Part shown: one piece after another, positions 52,915-64,000 of the stretch
How positions within the stretch are numbered: position 1 is the first letter of the stretch
Layout: each line of letters starts with the position of its first letter
DNA from: Cordilura impudica
Lineage: Eukaryota; Arthropoda; Insecta; Diptera; Scathophagidae
Length of the DNA stretch: 64,000 nt
Assembly (NCBI GenBank): GCA_963682025.1
Contig: OY821521.1
Location: 195,993,026-196,057,025 of the forward strand
Direction: 5' to 3'
Program-made: the position numbers and the translations under genes
Notes under the pieces: generated by a model
Databases searched by the model: none
What the model was told of the DNA's origin: nothing
What the model saw: the letters and a program-made list of their open reading frames with translations, nothing else

Positions 52915-54200
52915 GCGGTGTATGATTTCTATGATAGTAAAACCGCCAAAGCGTTTGGTCCTGTGTGGCCGTTTAAAGTTTTCATTTTTCCCCAACACTG
53001 TATTAAATAAGACCCAAAGAGTGGTGTAATAGTTCTTTTGAACTAAATTCTGAGTTCGGATGTCTCCTACAGAATTTTAAGAGGATTTTTTTCATAGAAC
53101 ATTTTAACACTTTATCTGCAATTTTCATTGGTCATTGAAGTCCCTCTTCAATAAATACCAAAAGAAGTATCCTAAAATGTGAGTTTAATGGCTTAAAATG
53201 TTCTATATGCTCTGCAGCATAGGAGCTGTTGAAGATGAGAACGTTATGAACTAGCAGAGCTCAGCACTCGAAATTCCAGTGCAAATTCTAAGAAATTTTA
53301 TTTTTTATATTTAAATAAAATTTATTAAATTGTGAATTTTTTTAGAAAATTCATAAAATTTCATTACAAATATTTGAAATATTTGACAAAGAAGAAATAT
53401 GAATGGGATTGTTAATAAATAATTTTATAAAAGCCCTGTAATTGATATGTACTCTTTTTTGAAACTATCAATAATAAATGCACAGGCGATGAATTTTGAA
53501 TTGGCAAAAATTGATTAGTATACCTTTAGGCTCTAATGGAATTATTTATTATAAACACATTATTTTATTTTATTTCATTTAATATATTTTGAACACATGT
53601 TATACATAAATTTTATCATTCGGCACTTCTCCTCCATATAATCTATAACTATGCCAAATTTTACACTCCTCCATGCGTGCATTTTGCTTAAAAATTTATC
53701 GAAAGATTTACATTTGCATATTTATAGATAGATATCAAAACTTTGTATTCATATTATTCTTTATTTTTCGCTTTTTTTGTTTGAGAAAAATATGGAAACT
53801 TAAAAATCATATTTTTTCGGGCTTTTGATCTTATGTGTACAATTTTTTGATGAAGTTTTCATCTTCGACAACCACAATTTAAATTTGCTGCAGAACATAT
53901 TCATAGAACTTTTTAACAATTTAAACTCACGGTTTAGAGAATTTTTTTGGTATTTCTTGAAAAAAAAAAAACTAAAACGGCCCATGAAAATTCTATGAAA
54001 AAATACCTCTTAAAATTCTGTTGGGGACATCCGAACTCAGAATTTATAATGGAAGAACTTTTACACTTGTTTTTACGTTTTATTCCAAACAGTGTTGGTA
54101 AAAAAAATTTAATTTAAAACGGACATAAAATTTTACTGTGTCCACACAGGACCAAATGCTTTGGAGGTTTTACTATACTAAGCTAGTACATTCATCAGGC
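52915..54200. mobile_element. Palindromic TIR element (GTATAGTAAAACCTCC family) with a Helitron at its axis
   Basis: Left half 52927-53250 and right half 53733-54185 are inverted copies: GATAGTAAAACCGCCAAAGC / TTTGGAGGTTTTACTATACT, TTTGGTCCTGTGTGG, GAGTTCGGATGTC, CAGAATTTTAAGAGG and the central TTCTGCAGCA / GTTGAAGATGA. Without the Helitron the element is about 800 bp and palindromic throughout. Its terminal sequence is shared with the MITE at 24474-24947. Target duplication not resolved. Confidence 0.7.
53251..53732 (-). mobile_element. Non-autonomous Helitron, long subfamily, complete
   Basis: On the minus strand starts TCTATCTATAAATATGCA and ends GAGCTCTGCTAG. Hairpin CTGGAATTTCGAG (one arm mutated). 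Insertion precisely at the palindrome axis of the host element. 482 bp. Confidence 0.75.
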
Positions 54201-54489
54201 AGAGGTATTATTCAAATACAAAAAATGCGTTTTATATATTTCAAATCGTTTAGTATTTGAAATGTTTTGAATAAAAATAAAATACGTTACGTCTAATTTT
54301 CTACCTCATCTTCAGGTCATAGTACTGTTTTAATGTAAAATTTTGATTTTTTATATGATTGAAGAGAATTAATTTTAATAGCAACATTTAATGGAATTAC
54401 ATAATTAATACAACAGGCATTAGTAATCTGTAGACCATCTTAAATGTATTGAAGAATTTACAGTGTTTTAAGACGTACCATTCCTTATT
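54201..54489. other. Unassigned
   Basis: AT-rich flank without coding or repeat features. Confidence 0.3.
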
Positions 54490-54745
54490 TTATTTAAAAC
54501 AAGTAAAAAAAAATATAGTCGGTAAATTTCATCAAAATATATTAATACTTGCGAACTGTACTTTGATAACAAGGTGTACATTGATACATAGACAGAAGGA
54601 CGGATGGACGGACATCGCTAATTCGACTCAGAAAGTGATTCTGAGTCGATCGGTATAATAAAAGATGGGTCTAGGTCAAATATTTTTGGTAGTAACAAAA
54701 ATCAGCACAAAGTTATTATACCCTAATCACGGTAGGGTACTGTTA
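54490..54745 (+). repeat. TATACCC-family repeat, 3' part
   Basis: GTAAATTTCATCAAAATATA, GACGGATGGACGGACATCG, GATTCTGAGTCGATCGGTAT and TATACCCTAATCACGGTAGG. 5'-truncated relative to 26119-26925. Confidence 0.6.
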
Positions 54746-54760
54746 CTGTATTAACATTAA

Positions 54761-55116
54761 CTAGCAGATTCCAGCGCTCGAAATTCGAGTGCAATTTCTA
54801 GGCAGCTTCATTCTTCAACTTAGCCAACTCACAAACCAACACTTTTATGGTTTACTATTATTGTGAATGAAGATAACAAACTCATTAACAAACACATTAA
54901 CAAACTAAATAAAACACACATAGCATATGTATAATTTTATGTTTATATTTAAATGCAATTTACTCAAAATAAAGGAAAAAATGTAAAAATCTGTAAATCT
55001 GTAAAACGGCTAAAAAGAAATACCTTTCAAATAATATATGTTTGGTCAAAATCTGGATAAAACGGTAGAACAAAACATTGGTCACAAGAAATCGCCTAGC
55101 CTATTAATATTGTAGA
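54761..55116 (-). mobile_element. Non-autonomous Helitron, complete
   Basis: On the minus strand, TCTACAATATTAATAGGCTA at the start, GCGCTGGAATCTGCTAG at the end, and a perfect hairpin CTCGAATTTCGAG. 356 bp, short subfamily, and very similar to the 26937 copy. Confidence 0.85.
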
Positions 55117-55194
55117 TGTAATGAATTTAAGCAGAGTCTATATAATATTTAGAAATAATAGCACTATAAATGCTTTTTTTTTGTAAGAATTTGA

Positions 55195-56070
55195 GTGAGG
55201 TCCATACTGTATAAACAATTGACGTGTGAACTAAAGGTCAAAATTTTTGTTTTAAAGGATATGGGTGTTCCTTATCGTCGCTTAGCAGATAAAGAGGGAT
55301 GCTCTCATTCGACTATTGTAAGGCTTATAGAGAAAAAAAATAATTTGGATCCGGTAGCAAGGACGAAAGGTTCAGGAAGACAAATTCCCGCACAGACGGC
55401 GTAATACGAAGAATATGTTTGAAGGATCGTTTCAAAAGTGCAGTAGCAATAAGATCTGAGATGAAGAGGTATCACAATGTAGATATAAGTGGGAAACTTT
55501 GCGTAGAAGGCTTCGGGAGTGCGGATTATATGGAAGACGACCGGCTAAAAAGCCCCTATTGACAAAGCGGATGAAATCGAACCGCTTGGCTTGGGCCAAA
55601 AGGTACCGAAACTGGACCCTAGGGGACTGGAGAAAAGTTATGTGGTCTGACGAAAGAAAATTTAATTTGCTATGCGCAGATAATCTGCCGTATATCGCTC
55701 AGATGGTGAAAGATTCAAGGATAACTGTGTAGTTAAAATAGTGAAGTTTGCAGAAAGACAGATGGTGTGGGATTGTTTTTCCTATTTTATGCGGGGTCCC
55801 TTATTCAAGGAACCGTGAACGCTGAAAAATATGAAGGAGCAATTATCCATTGAGGAACAATTATCTCACAGTGATGAGTTTGTTTTCCAGGACCAAAATT
55901 TTAATATAAGTTTTTGTTTTTCGCAGATTAAAAAATTGTTGGATGATATTGGAATTCGCCAACTAGAATCGCCGGGAAACTCCCCGGATTTAAATATATA
56001 GAGCACCTCTGGCAAATTATGAAGCGAAAGGAGCCTGATAATAAGCCAGAGTGTCAAAAATCGCTTCAAA
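55195..56070 (+). pseudogene. Tc1-like transposase relic
   Basis: N-terminal helix-turn-helix: LTCELKVKIFVLKDMGVPYR then RLADKEGCSHSTIVRLI (55200-55340). After a frameshift the second segment MRRRLRECGLYGRRPAKKPL and LAWAKRYRNWTLGDWRKVMW, SDERKFNL, which contains the first catalytic Asp of the DD34E triad. Then RQMVWDCFSYF (55755-55785) matches the VMVWGCFS block, and after a deletion of the QQDND..H block NSPDLN..EHLWQIMKRK (55975-56030) matches SPDLNPIENLWxxxKRK. Several frameshifts and a deletion make it non-functional. It abuts a reverse-strand LINE at about 56075. Confidence 0.8.
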
Positions 56071-56077
56071 CCAACAT

Positions 56078-56890
56078 CATGGTTAACCGTATCAAATGCC
56101 TTAGAGTGATCTAGGAGAACTAGAAACAAGATGTCACCTTTATCCAAATTTTCACGCAATTTTTCAGATACGTCAATAAGAGCAGTTATGCAGCTATGTT
56201 TTGGACGAAAACCTGATTGCCTACTAGTAAGGAAACCATTATCATGAATGTACCGATATAATTGGTGATGTAATATCTTCTCAAAAACTTTTGATAAATA
56301 TGGCTGTATAGCGATTGGCCGATATTCATTATTTGCTTTCGGCGTTGGTATTATTTTCGGATATTTCCAGTTTGCAGGAAATATACTTTTTTGTTAAAAT
56401 TGTGTTAAAAATGAATGTTATACAGGGAGGACTGCTTTCAAAATTTTCGGGTGAATAATGTCGAAGTCTACAGCATTTGATTTAACGTCAACACAGCTGA
56501 GTACTACATCTGATTGATTCACAATTATAAAATGAAACTCATTTCCATTCATCACAACAGTCTGATTATAGAAATTTACGTTTATAGGAATACTAGGATG
56601 ATTAGTAAATTGTTCATTAAGATTATCTACATCAATGCCAGACAGATCTACACTTTTAGTGTTACCAATACCGACTTCTCTTATGGCTTTCCAAGTTTTC
56701 TTCGATCCAACAGCTGACTCAAAGACACTGGAATAGTATGTAGATTTTGCACATTTTATCTTCCTGTTTACCTCCTTTCTTGCATTGCAATATTTTGCGT
56801 ATAACTCGTCAGTTTTAAAACGTTTCCGTTTAAAATCATAAGCGAGAAATAATAGATCATGTTTTGAAAAGCAACCGGCAGTAAGTTGGT
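56078..56890 (-). pseudogene. Jockey/CR1-type LINE ORF2 fragment
   Basis: Minus strand, reading from 56890 downwards: FKRKRFKTDELYAKYCNARK, TYYSSVFESAVGSKKTWKAI, DFDIIHPKILKAVLPVITFI, FPANWKYPKIIPTPKANNEY, RPIAIQPYLSKVFEKILHHQ, RQSGFRPKHSCITALIDV and LVLLDHSKAFDTVNHDV. This is the linker plus RT fingers and motif A of a non-LTR retrotransposon. Motif A keeps its catalytic Asp. The frame breaks near 56395; the palm motif C and everything 3' of 56078 are lost. The LINE differs in sequence from the 29-34 kb one. Confidence 0.8.
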
Positions 56891-57140
56891 CGTAATGAAG
56901 GACTTTATCTTTATTACTAACAAAAATAATAATAATGAATTTCTAGTGCGGGGGTAGTGAGTGTCATAATCTGTGATAAAGCACATTATGATACTTGTTT
57001 CGCAGATTTTAACGCTTTTTTAGACCCCCCAAGTATAACCCCGAAGCTTATAAGGCTTTGATTTTTTAAGAGGGACATTTGCATTACAAATATCCAAAAC
57101 AGTATTTAAAAATATATCATAATATGATAATGTTACTTAT
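56891..57140. other. Unassigned, upstream of LINE
   Basis: Contains short runs (CAAAAATAATAATAATG) and no recognised feature; may be the LINE's more diverged upstream part. Confidence 0.3.
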
Positions 57141-57368
57141 ATCGCACTTGTACCTCTAAAGGCAAAAAACGGTTTTTTTTTTGGAATATTTTCTATAAAA
57201 TTTCAAAACAGTTGTTTCGTTGTAAAGAATTGCGAATTATAAGTATACAACAGTAGTTGTTTTTGCGATTTTTTCAGTGATCATCAAAAATAACAAGTTT
57301 TTTGGGTGGAACTCAAAATATGTCTTTTTAGTGGATTTTAAAGAAGCTATTCTTATAACACAAAGAGG

Positions 57369-59961
57369 GTTACAACCAGAGTTGTGCTCTTACGCGTAAA
57401 ACTACAAAAATAATTTTACACGTAAAAAATTTGTAAAAGTGTAAAAATGTACGTAAAAGTGTAAAACTTTACGCAGAAGTGTAAAATTTTACACTTTTAC
57501 GTAAATTTTTACACTTTTACACATTTACGTGAAATTTTTCACTTTTTTAACAAGTGTTCCCGTTCTATTTATTTATAAATTCAACAGATGGACAGTCAAC
57601 ACAAATTTCATGGATGGATTGAAATTAATAATAAAATAATTGATCAATAAATTAATCTAATAATAATGATTATATGTTGTAGTAATAATTTCATATTTAA
57701 CAGTAATAATTTAATTTTATATTCATAAGATTAATAATTAGTTCTAGGCAACTCTGTCTTATCTGGCATATCAATCAGCTGTTGATCTTAAGCAAATTTG
57801 CAAATCAGCAAAATGATTGAAAACAAAAAAATTATTAATCAGCTCAATTTTGAAATAAAAAAGATGGCAAAAAATATAACGCCTTATGCAATTATTGCAA
57901 AAAAAAATTAACAAACACTGCCATTCAAAGGCTACAGGGTCATAGGTGGGTAATATGATACTTCTTTATGTTCTTCATGTCAAGAGACTTATTTTTTTAG
58001 AAATCGTTTTAAAAAAACCAACACATATTCCTGATATTGGAACCATTATTGAAATAAATTATAATGCAGAGACATCAATGGAGTTTGACAATTCCAGAGA
58101 AATATCAATAATGGATATTTCCAACTTGTCACATGCTGATATTCCAATGGCATTGACAAGTCTTCCAATAACACCATCATCAACAACACCATCATCAACA
58201 ACACCATCATCAACAGCACCACCAACTTCATCAACATGTAGTGAATCTGACTATCCACTATTCAAATATCCGAAAAGCAAAAAAGACCACCGGTTTAAAA
58301 CAGTTTTTTGACAAAATAACAAAAAAAGAAGAAGACGAGATTTCTGAAGTGGTGACTCCGTTATGCTTATTGATGTTTGGAAAAATACGGCAAGTAATCA
58401 AAAAACAGTCGTCACAATGCTACATAATGCCAACGGCATTATGTAACGGCGCTTCAATAAAAATTGGTCATGAGGGGTACAACACTCATGTTTACGCAGT
58501 TGTTTCCGATAATGCAGCAAATATGGTCCGGATGGGAAATTAGTTAATATATGGCACAGCAACTGCAGCGCACATGTTGCTAATTTGTTAGCAAAAGACC
58601 TGCTAGACCAAACAACGATCTCAAATTTAACGGCGGTACTCAAAGAATTTAGACATGCTGATTTCGAGCAAGCGATTTTAGAGCAAGGTGGAACCAAAAT
58701 AAAACTACCTGCAGAAACCCGCTGGTGCTCGTAACGGGACTGCTGCGTATGTTTAAAAACAATTTGAAATTCATGCGCCAACTCATTATAGAGTCTAACA
58801 ATATCAAGACAAATGTCAAAAATTTATTATTTAATGATGAATTTATAGATAATGTCAATAAATTAATTACCTTGCTCGATCCAGTATCTATCCTGGTGAA
58901 CAAAGCGCAATCGACAGATTGTACTTTAGCAGAATCTACAAATTAATGGTTGCCCCTAGATGGAAAAGATGATCCACAAGTGCAAAACAAAATTACACAT
59001 AGAACAAATCAAGCACTGAATAAATATGCTATAACTGCATTTTATTTAAATCCTTATTACGACCAAAGCAAGTTGAATTGAACTTTTTTAATGCAGAATT
59101 TGGACGGGCAAGGGTTGGCTGAACAGGATTTATTTTTAAATCGTAAGGACCATTTTAGAGTTTGCTGTCACAAAGATTTGAATGAAAATGCTGCTTTATT
59201 TTGGAGAATCTGTTCTCTCAAATATACAAAAATAGCTTAATTGGCCACCAAGTTGATTAATATTCCAGCATCATAGGCGAAATTAGAACGCGTATTTTCA
59301 AACTGGGGCTATATCCACTCAAATGTGAGAAATAGATAAAAATTTTCAAATAAATAAATTATTTGTCCTGTTTCTATCGTACTTGCTTATTTCCTGCTTA
59401 AAAAATTTTGTATGGGAAATTAAGACACTGTAGCTATAACTCCTTAGACATTTATTTTATATGCTAAGCATACAGCTTAAAGTTTTGCTGCTTAAAACAT
59501 AGTGTTGCCGCTCAAAAACTTAAAATTTTTTATTTCTGTCAAGAAAAAAAAGTGTTGTTTTAAGTTTCAAAATAGCTTTTAAAAGAACACATATATTCAA
59601 TGAGAATAATGAAACTTATGAATGGAGAGCTTTACAATTTGAAACGTTTCTGTTTATTATTTGTCAGTTTGCTACAATTCAAATATTAGAAATTTAAGCA
59701 AGCTGAAAAGCTGCTATGCTAAAATGAAGACTGTTTCTTTCCATTAAGTAAAATTTGTTTAGATTTAAAATTTTACAGTAAATCGTAATGTTTTACGTTT
59801 TACTGTAAAATATTACGTTTAGCTGTAAAATCTTACAGTAAAATGTAAAATTTTACACTTCTACAGTAAAAATGTAAAAAAAGTTTTACTTCTACTTTTT
59901 TTACGCGTAAAATGTAAAAAAATTTACATTTTACATTTACGCGCCCAACCCTGGTTACAAC
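57369..59961 (+). mobile_element. hAT DNA transposon with 8-bp target duplication
   Basis: The target duplication GTTACAAC (57369-57376 and 59954-59961) is exact. The element (57377-59953, 2577 bp) begins CAGAGTTGTGCTCTTACG and its right end reads, on the other strand, CAGGGTTGGGCGCGTAAATG. Subterminal regions (57395-57545 and 59770-59940) are packed with GTAAAA/TTTTAC words, typical of transposase-binding repeats. It carries one BED-finger transposase gene (57860-59365) with several lesions. Confidence 0.9.
57860..59365 (+). pseudogene. hAT transposase pseudogene (BED finger, hAT C-terminal dimerisation domain)
   Basis: BED zinc finger remnant near 57880-57945: NALCNYCKKKLTNTAIQRLQ then GHRW. 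A Thr/Ser/Pro linker from a 15-bp ACACCATCATCAACA repeat follows (PSSTTPSSTT). Then FDKITKKEEDEISE; the first catalytic Asp region is disrupted. VYAVVSDNAANMVRMGN (58490-58540) carries the second Asp, followed by NCSAHVANLLAKDLL, LEQGGTKIKLPAETRW and, after a frameshift, LKFMRQLIIES. The C-terminal part FWRICSLKYTKI, LINIPAS and LERVFSNWGYIHSNVRNR (59200-59340) is the hAT dimerisation motif with three stops. It encoded the cut-and-paste recombinase of the element; now dead. Confidence 0.9.
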
Positions 59962-61977
59962 TGTATTTTTTTTTTTTTTTGAGAAAGACTAGAAAAATCG
60001 ATTTTTACAGTGGATTGATATGACCACTGTGTATCGTTTTATTGTAAAAAGTGAAAATTGAAAAATTTTAGAGGTACAGGTACGACATCTGCAAAACGGC
60101 CGAAAAACCGGGTTTTACTCGACAAGACCTACCAGAAAAAAGTATTGCACATCCCAGCTATTGTTTTCTGTCGCACATTATTATGAATGTCCTGTAAAAT
60201 ACAAGTTTTGCCATAAAGGCGGAATTACATATTTTTTCCAAAAGATGCCATGTTAGGTCTCCCTCCTTTAATATCTAATTTGTGACTTGTGATTTAATTT
60301 TGATTTAATTGCATCTTTAATTTAAATAATTCTAAAAATTTCTACGAACATTTTTGAACTGCATGTTATATGTTTCTTAAAGATTCAAATTTAATATAAT
60401 ATTTTTATTAGCCCGAAAAAAATTTTATTTTATTATTTTTTGTTTTTTTTTTTTTTTTAGCCTTCTAATAAAAAAAAACAATGAATAATACTGGTCTGTT
60501 TGTCCTTTATTTGCTTGTACACTATGAGGGATAATATTAAATTAATTTTGGGTAAATTTTTTTTATTTTTATATTTTTTTTGTATTTTTAATTTACTCGC
60601 TAAAAAGTACAAGAAAATATTTGTATGTATAGACATTTGTATTTGCTAACAGAAAAAACAAGAAAAAACAGGAAAAAAAAGTAAAGAAAAATTCATTTAT
60701 TTTCATTTATTGTTTCACATTTCCCCCAGGACTCCGGATGGCAGTTGCAATTTTCACAATATCATAATAAAAAAAAAAACTTCCGACGCATAAAACTTTT
60801 CTTATGACCGGCCAATAGAGAATCAAAAAGTGTTCATAATTTTGTTGAATTGTCGTGTAGATTGTAATTTTTGCTGCAGGACAACGAAAATCAACGAAGT
60901 AATTGAATCAAATATGGCAAAAATAAAAAAAAATAACCTAACCAAACTGTAGAAAAGGTCCAGCAAAAATAAGAGTCAATTTTCTTGTTTACAACTTTTT
61001 TTTTTCTGATGTCGAGTTTTGCAACAAAACTTCTTCGGATATATCATAGAAAAAAGGGGTTTTTGATGAGTTTTGACAATAGAAATGTCAAGAAAGTTGT
61101 CAGTATTAATTTAATTTCTTATTTTATTTAAGTTGTTGTGTTACACATGTTTTCTGATTCTGACAAAAATGCAGCCTTTAAGCAGAATCAAGTCGATAAA
61201 AACACATTTAAGGACAAAAGGACAAACTATTGTCTCAAACTAGTAGTGGGTGGTACGAGTATATTAAAGGTTAGACCCATAATGTTTAGATTATTTGATA
61301 AACTACAGAAATGTTTATACAAAATATTTTTTTTTTACTTTAATTTTTAATAATTATAAATTTTTTTGTTTTGAGTATTTTGCTTTTATGTAAAATATTC
61401 TAAACACATGTTTGTTGGCTGGCTTCATTTGTTGTTGATTTTTTTTTTTTTTGTAAATCCAGAAACCATTTTTATGTTTCTGGTATTTTCTCAACTCATA
61501 TAAATATCTTCAGACTCCTTGGGGAAATTTGAAAATCGCACTCTATTTTCATTCATTCATATTGTGAAGAATTTTTGTTTATTTTTTTTTCTCTTCTTCT
61601 TCTTTACAACTGAAACTCATTCTATTGGTATGTACTTCATGTTAAAACAATCTTGTACTGAATATGTGGTTTTGCTTCATTATTATTATTATTTTTTTTT
61701 TTTTTTTTTTTTGCTACAACTAAAGTCATTTGATTTAATAGGATGAGCTGGCTCATATTCTCCTCTTTAGACGATATATTTCATTCGTTGTGGAAAAACA
61801 AATGAGCAACTTGTAATGAAAATGCGAAAAACAAATGATTTTTTCACACTTTATTATTATGTGAATGTATTGTACGACTTGACTATACATATATAATAGA
61901 CTGTAGCATATAAAAGTAAATATAATATGCTTTCTTACAACAAACAGCAGAGAGTGATTAAAACGAATATTCAAACG
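59962..61977. other. No gene seen
   Basis: About 2 kb of AT-rich, unique-looking DNA. The 60067-60088 TIR end lies at its left. Poly-T runs at 60438-60459 and 61686-61712. The 70-codon frame at 61138-61350 shows no known motif. Confidence 0.4.
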
Positions 61978-62818
61978 TTCTTTTTTAGGAAGAGGTACAC
62001 TTCTTCACAATGGACCTTTTTTTTAGTAAAAGGTATTTCTTTAGGGAAAGGTAAATTCTTAGAAAAAGGTACTTTTTAAGAAAAGTAAATCTTTTAAGAA
62101 TCGGTACTTCTTTAATAATGGTACTTAAAAAAAGTAATTTTTTAAGAGAAAGACCTTTTTTAAAAAGATACTTTTTAAGAAAAGCTACATTTTTAAGAAA
62201 AATTACTTTTTAAAGAAATTTGGCTTTTGTAAGAAAAGGTACTTTTTAAGAAAAAGTACTTTTTAAAGAAAATTTATTTTTTTAAGAAAAGGTACATTTT
62301 AAAAAAAGGTACTTCTTTTTCAAAAAGTTATTTTGATTAAAAAGCACCTGTTAAGGTAATTCAACCTTTTGAGAAAAAGTATTTTTTTTAGAAAATTTTA
62401 CTTTTTAACAACAGGGATTTTTTTAAAGAAAATATACTTTTTTAAGCAGAGGTACTTTTTAAGAAAAACTTTTATAAGAAAAGCGATTTTTTACAGATTT
62501 TTTTAAAGGTTGGTTTGTTAAGAAAATGTACTTTTTCCAAGAAAATTTACTTCTATAAGAAAAAGCACCTTTTTAAGAAAATGAACTTTTTTAAGAAAGG
62601 AACTACTTTAAGAAAAGGTACTTTCTTAAAAAAGATACTCTTTTTAATAAAATATCGTGTTTAATATCGCTTTTAAGAAAATCCAACTTTTTCATAAAAG
62701 GTACTTTTTAAGGGAAAGGTACTTATTTAAGAAATGGTACTTTGTAAGGAAAAGGTACTTTTGTAAGAAAAGGTACTTTTTTAGAAAATGTACCTTTTAA
62801 GAAAAGCCACTTTTTTTT
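61978..62818. repeat. 18-bp minisatellite, reverse orientation, block 1
   Basis: Units AAGAAAAGGTACTTTTTT are the reverse complement of the 47550-49880 repeat. Highly diverged: about 45 units with many losses of GTAC. Ends at AAGCCACTTTTTTTTGT near 62818, where a LINE fragment starts. Confidence 0.8.
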
Positions 62819-62824
62819 GTAAAT

Positions 62825-63630
62825 TATGACCAACACTCAGTGGATGCCCCCTACAGATGCACTACATTGTGTTGCTCTCAAGAAAAAAGGTTATGGGAAG
62901 GAGGAAAGAGGGAGTAGTGTTTGTGGATATTTGCCTGAAATTTTATTAGATTGTAGCTGCCAGGAAAGACCCGTGCGGGGAATTTATTCAACATACAGCT
63001 AGTTCGACTGATAAACGAATTTTCTCTGTAATGCGTTGCGCGGTCAACTAGACAATACACTACGAACGGATGTGATCTGCTGGAGAAGCGGGAACAGCGA
63101 ACTGAAACTCGGGCACTCCCGTGGTAATATCTATAGAACAATGCTACACAACCCTCAATCCGATGATGTTCTAACGAGTCGTAAGAGTTGGATACCCCAC
63201 TCTCATTAATGAGCATCATCGCCCTCCTTTGCATACGTAGCTGCAAAATAGAGTTTGAAGGTTCTGCCCATATGAGGGAGTTGTATTCTATTTTAGGTTG
63301 GATGTAAGTGGTACAGATTTAAAGGAGATCAGAAGCAGTGAAGTAAATTTTGCACCGTTTGAGAAAACCTAGACACTTGAATGCTTCTTTCTACACTAAA
63401 AAACATTTTCGTTCCAACAGACATCGCATTGAATTCTTATGCTCAGAACACCCATATATACAGAATACATTGTTGAATCCATGGCCCTATGGATCAACAA
63501 ACAATATTGAGTCTTCTGTGCATCAACATCAACTTTATTCGCTTTACCCCCCACTCGGAGATTGTTAACAGGTCTTGATTGAGTGTGTCATTAATGTCCG
63601 CCTTTTGCCCCCAACCTCCAAAAGGACGTA
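62825..63630 (-). pseudogene. Jockey-type LINE RT C-terminal fragment
   Basis: Reading on the minus strand from 63610: KADINDTLNQDLLTISEWG (RT thumb/connection, frameshifted), then QPKIEYNSLIWAEPSNSIL, QLRMQRRAMMLINESGVS, SLEHHRIEGCVALFYRYYHG, VYCLVDRATHYRENSFISRT and FPGSYNLIKFQANIHKHY, which is the conserved C-terminal tail of a Jockey-type ORF2. The last segment 62878-63246 is open for 122 codons. Several frameshifts separate the earlier part. The fragment is inserted in the 18-bp minisatellite. Confidence 0.75.
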
Positions 63631-63635
63631 TTTTT

Positions 63636-64000
63636 GTATATTTTTTAAGAAATGGCACTTTTTAAGAACAGGTATTTTGTTAATAAAACGTACTTTTTTA
63701 AAAAAAGTATTTGTTAAAGAAATGTGCTTATTTAATAATAAGTACTTTTCAACGAAAATGTACTCTTCTAAGAAAATTTGCTTATTTAAGAAAAAAAATT
63801 TTTTTAAGATAAAGCTGCTTTTTTAAGCAAAGGTAATTTTTTAAGGAAATTTCCTTTTTAGAGGAAAAAAAAAGTTAATTAGAAAAAGGAACTTTTTAAA
63901 GAAAAAGTACTTGTTTCAGCATAGGTACTTTTTAAGAGAATATACTTATTTAAGAAAAGGCAATTTTTTAACAAAATTTAATTTTTTAGTGAAAGGAACT
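63636..64000. repeat. 18-bp minisatellite, reverse orientation, block 2
   Basis: Continuation of the 61978-62818 block: AAGAAATGGCACTTTTTAAG, AAGAAAATTTGCTTATTTAAG-like units. It runs off the window's right edge. Confidence 0.75.

Larger units (their letters stand above)
57141..60088. mobile_element. Small TIR element split by the hAT insertion
   Basis: ATCGCACTTGTACCTCTAAA at 57141 is inverted at about 60067-60088 (TTTTAGAGGTACAGGTACGA). The hAT with its target duplication lies between, so the two ends may be a ~370-bp MITE interrupted in the middle. The match is about 18 of 22 bases only, and inner sequence pairing is poor. Confidence 0.4.

Noticed and set aside
61138..61350. 70-residue frame as host gene
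   Set aside because: No recognisable domain and no splice or promoter context.

Overview
The window is AT-rich, intron/intergenic-like DNA of an insect, most probably a brachyceran (calyptrate-type) fly. The basis is the transposon content: Jockey-clade LINEs, a LINE with an RNase H domain and an (AACCT)n 3' tail, irritans-type mariner, Tc1, piggyBac and hAT remnants, Helitrons, and interspersed repeats carrying (GACG)n and TATACCC ends that I know from fly genomes. This taxonomic call is inference. I found no bacterial features, tRNA, rRNA or CRISPR, and no complete host gene. The only host-like coding piece is one short zeste/Myb-like exon at about 29.76-29.96 kb.

Layout. 0-7 kb: Helitron copies, a 407-bp palindrome, a broken RNase H LINE end and a degenerate 39-bp GACGA repeat embedded in a Helitron. 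7-10 kb: a diverged ~140-bp satellite with a four-unit higher-order period, interrupted by a possible Penelope-like insert. 12.4-13.1 kb: a mariner fragment fused to a Helitron end. 13.4-16.7 kb: about 1.9 kb of (AAAAATT)n heptamers, a 642-bp inverted-repeat element, then the same class of heptamers in reverse, so the whole block can fold back. 20-22.2 kb: a 16-bp-monomer array lying between two oppositely oriented Helitron 3' ends. 24-27 kb: nested MITE, Tc1 and IS630-type transposase relics. 29.2-34.3 kb: a near full-length Jockey-like LINE with ORF1 and ORF2, both damaged, and a candidate 13-bp target duplication. 35-42 kb: tandem repeats, a second 5'-truncated copy of a related LINE, a heptamer array and a piggyBac relic. 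47.5-49.9 kb: a large 18-bp minisatellite (AAAAAAGTACCTTTTCTT). 51.6-54.2 kb: two palindromic TIR elements, one with an exact 8-bp target duplication and one with a Helitron at its axis. 55-57 kb: a Tc1 relic abutting a reverse-strand LINE. 57.4-59.95 kb: a hAT element with exact 8-bp duplication GTTACAAC. 62-64 kb: the 18-bp minisatellite again, in the opposite orientation, split by another LINE fragment.

The sequences do not act as one pathway. What unites them is repeat dynamics: Helitrons (about 15 copies in two subfamilies, 5' TC, a palindromic CTCGAAATTCGAG hairpin and 3' CTAG, between A and T) have landed in nearly every other repeat, and several A/T-rich tandem arrays form long inverted or fold-back arrangements. 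Long open frames inside the arrays (FLKKV-like, FHFPF-like and KNRKKQK-like proteins) are translations of the repeat units and not genes.
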